A DNA stretch of 64,000 nt from Pelodera strongyloides. Its lineage: Eukaryota > Nematoda > Chromadorea > Rhabditida > Rhabditidae. Position 1 is the stretch's first letter; the number at the start of each line of letters is the position of its first letter. The position numbers and the translations under genes are program-made. The stretch is from NCBI GenBank assembly GCA_036852015.1, contig JAANDG010000063.1, positions 62,001 through 126,000 on the forward strand. The letters are read 5' to 3'. Positions 54,836-64,000 of this stretch are shown here, piece by piece. The notes beneath the pieces were generated by a model that worked only from the letters and a program-made list of their open reading frames with translations, was not told the origin of the DNA and searched no databases.

Positions 54836-57800
54836 GACTTACAAGTCATATATGAACCAAGGTGAGAGAGGGAGAGAGGTGCATGCAGAGGCAGAGCACA
54901 ACATAGTGTGTGTTGGTTGGGTCAGAGGATTAGAGAATGCAGGCGAGAGTAAGATGGAGTATTAGAGAGAGGATAATGAAAGAACAACGTAGAAAGGCGT
55001 AGACACAAAAACAGTTTTGTTTCAATTAATACGTCTGACTGAGTTGAAGTGAGCAAAGTGTACTTCTGAAACGCATCAGAGCACGAAAGAAGATCCGTAG
55101 GGCCATATGAGAAATGAAAGGCAATGCAGTTCAAAGAACGTCAGTAGTTCTGTTATTTATATTGAAAACACCTATACTCATGGATACTTAACGTCATTTA
55201 TATTAATACTCAATAGGGGCTGCCAGTCAAGGGATATTTCATTTCTTGTCCTAAGTGAACTTAAATAAATCATCTCGTTCAATACATAAAGACCATTCGG
55301 GCGACTGCCATAAAAGCGCGGTGAAATTACCATCTTACTGCTTTCGGAGGAAATTAAAATCTGTAGTCGTAAATGAACAATCTCATAATGAAATAAAATG
55401 ACAAAAAACGTTGTTCGTGCTGAATTGCGAATACTTGAAACCAGAGTATGTCCATTGCATTTCATGGGATTTACGTATTACGTGTGTAAACATATTCAAT
55501 GGTGGGAGGTAATGAATTATGTTCCGTAACGACAACAATTACTGTCATCAACCGTCAGTGACAAATACCTACGGTTACCTGAATTGCTACTAAACAAAAA
55601 CGTATTCCCCTACAAGATTGCAACAACATGTAGTTGCATAGTAATTGCCTCAAAACATGATTACATACGAAAACCATACATCACAGTGCATTCTTTTATA
55701 TTAATTGCGAGAAGCAAGACGAGTTATAAACGTCTCAAAGAAAAAAAGTAACCTTACCGAGGCAACGAAAGTTTCCAACACTTACTGGGATTAATTTTAC
55801 TCAACGGTGATTTGAATCTTTGAGGGAAAGTTTCTAAAAAGACGCAAAAATAGATTGACGGTTTCATACATAAGATTCATACTTGAGAGCATATTGAAAG
55901 TGAACGCTATCTAAATTTCACATATAGATTCATGTTTTCATGCAGCGCCATGAATTGCTACATTGCATTAAAGTGAATACTCTATGGTCACCCAAAATAT
56001 ATGATTTCATTTGAAAATTATCCAAAACTGAAGAAATCTCTGTTCGGATGTGAAATGATGGATGAACTATCAAGACGCTTGTGTAAGACTGGTCAAGGTT
56101 TTCAACGAACAAAAGTGACAACCGATATTTTGTTACTTCTTCGATTGCGAGGCGTTTGAAAATGTATTCTGATGCTTTACTGATTATCAGAATATGTTTA
56201 CAAAGATGTCGCAATCGGTCTACAAGCACCCATCTGTTGAAAAGTATAATTGGGTAGCACTGCAATCCTTCGTGAGGTAAAACTTGCTGGATTTGCATTC
56301 TCTTAATTTGGCTAGTTTTGGCTGTTAGCCTTCTTTATCACAATCATTGCTATGTCATGTCCTTTTTGTGCCATGTCATCGAATTGTGCTCGGGTCTGTG
56401 TTCTGCTATATAGGTAATAGTCAACTGAGTTCAATGAGTCTTGATCCAGAGCAACACGTGCTCATCAAACTCGGGGAAAAGAATGTGGGAAGAGAATGAC
56501 CCTTTGGCACAAAATATGCCGCATTGACACTCTCCACCGAAATAAAATGATGAAGTAGGGAAGCAAATGACCAAGGAAATCATTGTGAACATCAAGCCGT
56601 TTCGTTTTGAACAGTAAATAAAAATAGGGAAATTCAACTTATCAAAGAAGGTATGGAAGATACTCGAAGGCTGTTCCAGGAAAGATCAATGTTTAAGTAT
56701 GTCCAATGCATTTTCGTCTTTCTCTTTTCGCAAAGTCCAAACAGTAAATGTAATTTTGATTGGACGTTCGCTTTTAGACAATAGCAGGGAATACAATAAA
56801 AGCATCCGACCTGCGATTTCACACCTTAAATCAGAAAGTCAGTCACAATGCGATGCCTTTCGAATAAAAGTACAATAAAATATCATGTCGTGGAATTTGC
56901 CCAACAATACTCTGACAGCTGCTTTGAATTAGAGTTCGGAGGCCATGGCACGGCAGCAAATTTTACGATTCGAAGTCCACGTAAAAGAAGAAGGAATAAT
57001 TTTCTCTCCCGCCATACTCTTTTTTTTTATTGAACATAAAGTGAATTGGTCACTCACAGTCAACAAATTTATGAACATGACAATGTGGTTTCCAGAGGAA
57101 ATAATGAGGAAGCGGGCTCTGGCGCTTTATGAAACATGTGTACTAACAAAAATCCAAGTTAGAATGTACTCCGATTTGAGCTTGCATTTATTTTCCTCCC
57201 AAAGACTGGTACAACAATACTGCTTCAATCAAATACAGTCGTAGTGTTTTCTCCCAAGCGTTAGGCTTATCCTTGCTAGTTTGCATACATCGGTAAGAAA
57301 GTAATCAGACGTTAATTAATTGGAGGAAACGACATAATTAAGAAACCTTGTCTGAAAAGGGGCATGTCTGTTGTTATTGCGAAAAATGTTTCTTGGAGAA
57401 CGTTTCGGTTTCAGACTACGGTAATGTGGTTCCGGTTTTGAGTATTATGCCATGTGATTTTTACAGTCACGCTTACGCAACCCTGCAAGGGAATATTTGA
57501 GCTAATATTTGTTCAAAAAATGTTGTATTTTGCCGTCGGAAGAAATAAAGGTTTCTTACGCTGTCATTCACCAAACAACCATAGTAGTTGGAACTGCTCC
57601 GTTAAAGGAATCAAGGTTATCAAGAGAAAGAATGCTAATGGACGGATATAAACCGTAAAAACGTATTTTGATGTTGCTGACTACGGTACCCAGTTTGCCG
57701 AGAAATAAGTCTGCGAGTCATAGGTGTAAATCAATTCGGTTTTCGCAGTAATATTCCTGAAATTCCGGGCATAATGTGCATTTAAATTGAGGACCACTGT

Positions 57801-59499
57801 TTTTCTGTGGGCCTGTCCCTTTAAGGAAGCTTATGCACTAAGCTTGCCGAGAAAGGCTATGAAAGCAAACGTTAGGCTATTGCAAAACTTACATCTTCGC
57901 TTGCCAAGATCACGGAGCACTATTGGATAGGAGTGCTGTCTTGAATAAGCGGTGTGCGTCATCTTGGGCATTTACAGTAGAAGAGCCGTCTCAGGCAGTC
58001 AGAATCGGTGTTATGCTTTCCGCTCCGTTTACTTCGAGGAGGCAGGACATTTCAGAGCAGACAATTGCCAGTTATTGAATTACAAGTGCAAATTTGATGT
58101 TATATATTCATGCAAATTGTAGTGCTCCGCCCTATATGCGGTGCGGTTTTATGACTGACATTAAGCATCGAAAAGAGCTCCGATTAATCTACATATTAAT
58201 CGACTGCAACGATATGCAGCTGAAATAACGGACATAAAAATATGATTTCGAAAAATTACTGCATTTCACTCTGATCTTGTTTAATTAAATTTCCGCCCCG
58301 ACGATATGTTCGGACAATATTCAATTACAGTACAATTTCAAAATAGTCTGAAACGTGTGAATTTAAACAACAAACAAGATTAAGATAGCAAAGTTTTACT
58401 TGATTTCTAACAAATGTCACTTCCCCATGCAAATGAAGACAGACAAATGAAAAAAATCTCACGTTGCTTCCCATATAGTAAATTCGCTTTCAACTGACAA
58501 AATACGATAGTGATTATCGTAAACTCCGTGCTTATTGTTTTGAACATTTCGAACAAAAAGACGGAAAGAAATGTTCAGTTTTTTTGACAGATTGTCTCTA
58601 TTTTATCGTCGCACACAAATTTTTTGTCAGATTTTTGCCCAGGCCTTGCACAAATTTCCTCAGTTCGCATATATACTTTCTACTTTCTACTCTGCTTTGT
58701 AGTAGTGGGGACTGTGCCTGCATATGATGAGTTCTCGCGCTAGAGACTACGAAAGCACATGGTAAACCCCATAATAATAATGTGTTGTTTTTGCTCGCGA
58801 ATTCGCATCGGATAAGTTGCGAGAACTTGCACAAACCCTTATTTTGAGTCAATCAAAAAATGTTTGCAACGAACTTCGTATCAAAGTAGAGTCGAAAACA
58901 CGTGGTGTCTTCAAATTTGATTACAATAACACATTGTGCGAGTGAATGCATTTGATTATTAGCACACTTGATCTATATTAACTTGTTAGCACACTTGAAC
59001 TCTATTCTTGATTTTGAAAAGGAAATGTTATTGGATTCGTTTTCCATTGAAGTAGTGGATTTATTTATGCGAACGAGGTAGTAAATATTCAATGTGGGAA
59101 AGTAGGAACTATTTGTGGTGCTTGAAAATAAATAAGGAGGATTCTAAAACATAGATCCTGAATTCCCCCCTTCCCTCCACATTTGTGTTCCACAAAAAAA
59201 CCTCAATAAATCTCCTATAAAGATGTTTTCATGTTCTTCGAAACTGTTGCTTGGCAGCCCCCTAGAACAGAAAATAGTCATTTTTGGTGGCGTCCAATGG
59301 TTTATAGATCATCAGCACAACAACAACATGGATGTCCGTTTGTGGAAGGGAAAGAAATCTTCTTAGGCTTTGAAAATATACTGAAGTAAAACATATTTAT
59401 CCTGATCATGAGAAAGATAATATAGGAATGATTGGTTCCTATCTGGTGTAGAATCCATATGTTCATTCAGTAATTGGCTACACCTAGTCGTCCTACACT
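54836..59499. other. Gene-free interval upstream of the channel gene
   Basis: About 4.7 kb of AT-rich DNA that should include the channel promoter. Open frames are short and unsupported. A plus frame at 57454-57651 follows a TTTTTACAG acceptor and has several Cys, but no partner exon could be attached. A solitary MITE-like end is at 57800-57823 and a two-copy repeat (TTAGCACACTTGA.CTCTAT) at about 58959-59007. Confidence 0.5.
57800..57823. repeat. Solitary MITE-like terminal repeat
   Basis: GTGGGCCTGTCCCTTTAA resembles the reverse complement of the start at 43131 (TTAAAGGCACAGGCCCACG) and the ends of the intronic MITEs. No partner end is visible nearby, so it is probably a decayed copy. Confidence 0.45.
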
Positions 59500-59645
59500 G
59501 GGGAAACTCCGCGGCTGCGCGGCGCGCCTGTGGCGCAAAAATGTTGCGCGGCGGTCACACGGCGGTATCGCGGCGCAAATAGTCACAATCCCGAAAACTG
59601 ATCCGCGGCTGGTGCGCCCCAGGTGCGCCGTGGGGCCGCCAGATG
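59500..59645. repeat. GC-rich repeat block, left copy
   Basis: A block of about 145 bp at roughly 65-70% GC in otherwise AT-rich DNA. It is built from words such as GCGCGGCG, CCTGTGGCGCAAA and ATGTTGCGCGGCG that recur at 62345-62560. The open frame across it is a compositional artefact. Confidence 0.75.
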
Positions 59646-60065
59646 TTAGTTATTAAAATGCACGGAAATTACCGTAGCAGAAAGTCAACACCACACCCAA
59701 CACTGCACCACACACCGTAATTATACACAAAGTTTGCGAAGTTTTCGTGAATTTTTTTTTCCTTTTTTTTATTGTATCTGAAAAAAAGATATTTGTTATT
59801 GAATTGTTGTTATATTATTCTTTAACCCGTCATTTAAAAGTTAGAGCACCGTTTGTTTTAGCACATTGAGTGGGTAAATGTCCAAACCAATTATGTTTAT
59901 ATCCCTGTCATACCAAGAAAATATGTATTGTGGATTTGGCTATTTTAGAAAAAAAAACATAATTCCATTCAGTGAGATATCAGTTTGTTTTGTGTGTATT
60001 TGTTAGCAAAATGTGTTGTCCTTTGAACGTCTTAATGATGTTTCTTTTGTTTCCTTTGTTTTCAG

Positions 60066-61554
60066 ATTTTCAAGTTGCGGTTGACGTGCGTGATTGTCTT
60101 TTTGACGTTTACGAGTCCAGTTCAAGGCTAGCTCTTTGACTATATTAAAAACGAGGGATGAATTATTGGACGTGAGTTCTTTTCTTTTATCACATGCATT
60201 TGTCTTGTGTTTTCGTTCTCAAGTTTTCATATTTTCATTCCTCTTATTATTAGGCGAGAAGGCAATGAATCGCACCAATGGAGGGAATGTGTCGGCGCGA
60301 CTCGATAATCCAGTGCCTCCGTGTTTGCTGAATTCTTCGAAATGCTACGACAACCGGTATGTTTTCTTTAATTTGGATATATTTACATGATTGGTCGAGA
60401 TGCGAAGTCCATTTTACTTCGATATGAAATACAACATGTTCCGTTCTTTGAAGTCCCTTACAGGGTCATGCTCCTCACTCTTTGTTGTACTGCGTTATTA
60501 CAGAATTTGTGTACTGATTCTGTGCAGAACATTGTCAATAATTGCGCATCCATTGCATATATATGGGTGTGACAAGTGGATCTTGTTGCATAACTTCAGG
60601 TGTGGTAAATTGCGTTCTACGCTATTCGGATGGAGATCATTTTAAAAATAGGGGTTAGCGGAATGAACTGCCCTTTAAATCGTCAGTATTCTTATATTAC
60701 TCGAGTAAAGAAGTATACATTTGAGGAGCAGTGGCGTGATGCACTTTGTTGTTGTTCTATAGACTATAAAATGATTTTTACAGTTTGCACACGCGCCGAA
60801 AGTCAGTATTGAGGAGTAGCCAGCTGGGTGGACCGTGCCTACTCTTGGAAGCATAGACGTGGAAGATTACAGTGTATTTTAAGAGGTTCGGTTTTGCTAA
60901 TTTTGTTACTTTTTACAGTTGTTGCGTATTTGTATGCTCAAAGCATGAATACTGCTTTCAGATCTTGCCACGCCGTGCACTTGTTGACGTTGTCTTGTCT
61001 GGTGCTCGCTACTCCAGGTCGGGATCGGATGTTTGTTGCTTCTTAAACGCTTATGTGTATGTTACTTTTCTTATTGGTCATATCTTTTCCTAATTTAAAT
61101 TTATAGGCGGAGTGATGTCCTGTTCAGTCTTTCAATTTGTGTTTCGTTTCACGACTATTATTTTTGCTCTTCAGGTTACTGTGTCACGCTCACTGTGTCT
61201 TCCGAGGAACACTCGGGCTGTAATTTACAGTTCAAGAATAGGGTCACTTATCCTACAATGCCTGTGAGTTTCTTCTCTATTTTTCTTTTAAAATACGATT
61301 TCAAGATTACGTTTGCTCCTCCTATGGTATGTGCAATACTACTAATTCACCGTTTCATTTTCGAATCAAGTTTGTTATGTTTTCAGGTGAATCCTTCACA
61401 CCTCGCAGCTGGAACAATTTTCGCTCTCCATGGGCCTTTTGAACGAAGACTGTCAATTGGAACCATCACCCTCGATCTTAAACCATTCGGTGGGGCATTA
61501 TACTTATACTTTGGTATTTTATATTTGGGTTTACTCATATTTGCTGCCTATTAA
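60066..61554 (+). CDS. Candidate spliced gene for a secreted, GPI-anchored-like protein of unknown family
   Basis: I do not recognise this gene. Four consecutive exons at the 3' side fit in phase with good splice sites: 60962-61017, 61107-61138, 61175-61263 and 61387-61554. They read ILPRRALVDVVLSG... to VTYPTMP|VNPSHLAAGTIFALHG and end in a hydrophobic tail (YLYFGILYLGLLIFAAY) just before the stop, as in a GPI-attachment signal or tail anchor. Upstream, 60066-60126 encodes a signal-peptide-like run (LTCVIVFLTFTSPVQ) without a visible ATG. It joins 60254-60356 only if a GC donor (CAAG|GCTAGC) is used; that exon has three N-glycosylation sequons (NRT, NVS, NSS). The link between 60356 and 60962 is unresolved. 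The whole candidate lies between the two GC-rich blocks. It could instead be a pseudogene, or a chance alignment of splice-like sites. Confidence 0.35.
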
Positions 61555-62032
61555 AGCGAAATTTCGGACGGTTTTTGAATCGAGTACACCATCGTTCTTA
61601 TGCAGCTTATGCAAAGGAGCGTAAATTAGAATAAAAATCGAGTTAAATGTGTAATAATCCGGTTGTCCATGCTGCGTTTCAAAAACCGGCCGGTATTCCA
61701 CTTTAACGTTCGGACTAATGACTAATTCTATAATGTACTTTTATTTCTTCTATTGTTATTTTCGTTTCTTGATTTAAAGTCTTGCAACATTCGGCCTTGC
61801 AACAACACATTGTTTTGGGCAAAATATACAGGAGTTTGCATCGTTTACTTTGCTGAAAACAGTGAAAAACAGTGTGTTTCAGCCATATCTCTTAACTTCC
61901 CTTTAGTTTATCTTGTTGGTACTTTTGCGGAAAAGCGATCAATACCCACCTTTTTTACCTAATATCATCCCTAGGGAATAATTCAAGAAACATTTTGTAT
62001 GCTCTTTGTTTAAGTTTACCTGTGTACAATCA

Positions 62033-62087
62033 AACTAAAGTATAAAAACAAGGTGATTTTCTCGTGAACTGTGAACCCATCCCTTTA
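62033..62087. repeat. Solitary MITE end
   Basis: AGTATAAAAACAAGG...CTCGTGAAC...CCATCCCTTTAA matches the right end of the 49436-49863 element (AAGTATAAAAAATTG...CTCGTGAGCCCGACCCTTTAA). The other terminus was not found. Confidence 0.6.
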
Positions 62088-62344
62088 ATAGTCTTTTTGC
62101 CATTTTCTATTTGTTTATCGCTTTGACAACTGTTTTTCAATGTGTGCATTATTTAAATATCTTACAACCATAATTTAATGATCGTAACGATTTTTATTCG
62201 TTGATTTTTTTCGCTGTATTTAATTGTAAGTTTTTCCAGTTTTGTTTATATTGTGCTCTGAATAAATATGTTTTTGTTGTTATGTATTGTACAGTAGTCG
62301 GATTGGTAAGGTGGTAGGTAGTACGGGGTACGGTATGCTCGGTT

Positions 62345-62560
62345 TACGCCCATTTCGCGCAATCGCCGCGCAACCCTCGCGCCATCGCCGCGCAACCCCC
62401 GCGCCATCGCCGCGGACCACAGGCGGAATCGCCGCGCACCTGTGGCGCAAAGTGGATCCGCCGCCCCGCTGTGGCGGAGCCTCTTTTTACGCGCGGCGAT
62501 GGCGCCAATGTTGCGCGGCGATGGCGCCAATGTTGCGCGGCGATGGCGCGAAGTTTCACG
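62345..62560. repeat. GC-rich tandem and inverted repeat block, right copy
   Basis: About 215 bp. On the left are three near-copies of a unit GCGCCATCGCCGCGCAACC; on the right are three copies of its complement-like GTTGCGCGGCGATGGCGC, so the block is also an inverted repeat centred near 62450. It can form a very stable hairpin. Open frames across it (62246-62593 minus, 62287-62577 plus) are low-complexity artefacts. Confidence 0.85.
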
Positions 62561-62650
62561 TTGAATGTGTTTTGTAGAAAGTATGTATTCCATCTGAGCG
62601 ATTTACTCTACTTGCTGTCATATTATGAAAATTTAAGTAGATGTAGGTTT

Positions 62651-62709
62651 GTTACGTAAGTAAATTACATCTATGCTTACCAGGATAGATGTAATTTACT
62701 AACGTAAAG
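62651..62709. repeat. Perfect hairpin-forming palindrome
   Basis: A 15-bp perfect stem, GTAAATTACATCTAT at 62660-62674 and its complement at 62685-62699, with a 10-nt loop GCTTACCAGG. Flanking TTACGT/ACGTAA extends the symmetry. It could be a tiny foldback element or a structured RNA; nothing shows it is transcribed. Confidence 0.8.
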
Positions 62710-64000
62710 GTTACGTGACAGGCATAGATCTCTTGTACGTTGTGTTCACTTTCACACTGAAGGTGAATAATATGCGCAACAAGATTGTTTTGATAGCTCT
62801 TTTCTTGCTTTATTATATGTTCTACTTTCTAACAAGAAAGTCTGTGTGACTGACACATGTTCATGAAAAGTTTCCTGTTCATTATTGAAGGCAAACTGCA
62901 GATGACGTACCAGTCGCATCAAGAAACGGCAACAGGCTCTTCTAAGCAACAGGCCTAGAGGTTCATATCCACGTATTTATGTATTGAGATAATTATAATA
63001 TTACTTATGAGAAACGTATAGGGTCGCAAATGCATAGGAATCCAAATTTAACATTTCATAAGAGCTCCTTCTTTCTTTCTTGTTTTGAAAATAAATATTT
63101 TCGATATTTGTTTTGAAAATAAACATTTTTCCATCACTTTTAAACTATTTTGCTTAAATTCTGTGCATCGTTCGTTTTACTCGTTCTAGCCCGTCATCTG
63201 TTGTTGCTGTTTTCGAAAACGTGCTTAAGAATTCAGCCATGTAATGCATTTTTGTGAGGGTCGCCGGCGAAAAAAACGGCTAAATCGCAAACGAAGACGA
63301 AACTATGTAAGAAGAGCAATATCGAGTTACTTGAGGATGTTTGTGTGTCATTGAGCAACAAGTAAAAAATAGAGCAAGGAAATATAGCTTAAGAATAGAA
63401 ACAGTGATGTGGCATACCAGTCGAACAAACAGATCCCAAAAAAAGCCGTTCGTCAGGTAAACAAAGCATTCTGGATACTAAATTTATAGAAAAATGCATT
63501 GTTGAAGACAAAGTTTGGTGCACTTTCAGAATGCGAAACTCTGTGCATGACAAATAAGATTGGACTAAATCGAGAGATTTAGAGGCGAAAACACGCAAAA
63601 AAAAAAACTTTGTTCTGTGTATCATGAAGTTTTAGAAAGGACATCTGAACGCAATTATTCGCGCTTTTTATCATACGAGGATTACATACAATGTGTTTTC
63701 TTTCTTTCAAAAGTGCTTACTACTCGGAAGTATTAAGCTCCCAATGCTAGGCCTGAAATGGAACTCAAATCTCACCACCCGTTCATGGCTCTACAACATA
63801 TTAATCAAGAAGACACTAGTAAGCAAATACTTTCTGTGGGAAAATACTTTCTATGAAATTTAAAAACACAGACATAGATAATGAAACGAAAATACATGCA
63901 CAAAATTTTCAAAATAACTAGCGATATTAAAAAAAGATTTATTCAACTTAAAAGATATATTATCAAAAACCGGTTGAACTTACATTTGTCAGCAAAAATA
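62710..64000. other. Gene-free right end of the window
   Basis: AT-rich. A two-copy direct repeat (TTGTTTTGAAAATAAA) is at about 63081-63128. Minus-strand frames 62752-62949 and 63389-63625 have no motif or splice context. Nothing else supported. Confidence 0.5.

Noticed and set aside
57454..57651. Cys-containing plus-strand frame after a good acceptor
   Set aside because: Could be an exon of an unknown gene, but no in-phase neighbour was found, so it is not annotated as a gene.
62246..62593. Arg/Ala-rich frames on both strands near 62.3-62.6 kb
   Set aside because: They come from translating the GC-rich repeat; the same bases are open in several frames.

Overview
The window is nuclear DNA from a nematode. 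Six protein genes can be rebuilt exon by exon with phase-consistent splice sites, and a seventh (a PAN-domain gene) lacks only its 5' end. Acceptors are short and U-rich (TTTCAG type). Several start codons sit a few bases after an acceptor, as expected for spliced-leader trans-splicing. Introns of roughly 50 to 3,000 bases and at least two likely GC-AG introns suggest a clade V nematode other than Caenorhabditis (strongylid-like or Pristionchus-like); this is inference. From memory, the Caenorhabditis elegans orthologues of five of these genes lie on chromosome X, so the window is probably X-derived.

Layout. 1-3245: no recognisable gene. 3246-4939 (-): rab-14. 8545-10795 (-): alpha-methylacyl-CoA racemase ending in a peroxisomal SKL signal. 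13488-16747 (-): PDIA6/P5-type protein disulfide isomerase with two CGHC sites. 18077-30645 (-): a RABGAP1/tbc-11-type Rab GAP (PTB, C2-like, TBC and coiled-coil regions) in 22 exons, with a second possible first exon. 30646-39881: gene-poor, with a degenerate LTR retroelement (34770-37377), an abutting inverted repeat (37378-37910) and tRNA-Pro(AGG). 39882-44088 (-): a complete CYP2-clan cytochrome P450 in 14 exons. 45975-50014 (+): a secreted-type protein with three PAN/apple-like domains and a TSP1-like motif; its 5' exon was not found. 51004-54821 (-): a Shaw/Kv3 voltage-gated potassium channel. 59500-62560: two GC-rich repeat blocks bracketing a low-confidence spliced + strand gene that ends in a GPI-signal-like tail.

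The genes do not form a pathway or operon. rab-14 and the Rab GAP both act in endosomal and Golgi traffic, and the racemase and P450 both act in lipid or xenobiotic metabolism, but the spacing is several kilobases and nothing shows co-regulation. Mobile DNA is mainly small inverted-repeat elements lodged in introns (Rab GAP, P450, PAN gene). Three of them share a terminal sequence related to TAAAGGGTC.GGCTCACGAGA.

Limits: all gene models come from reading splice sites and family motifs by eye. UTRs, promoters and alternative isoforms are mostly invisible, and lineage-specific genes with small exons could be missed in the gene-free intervals.
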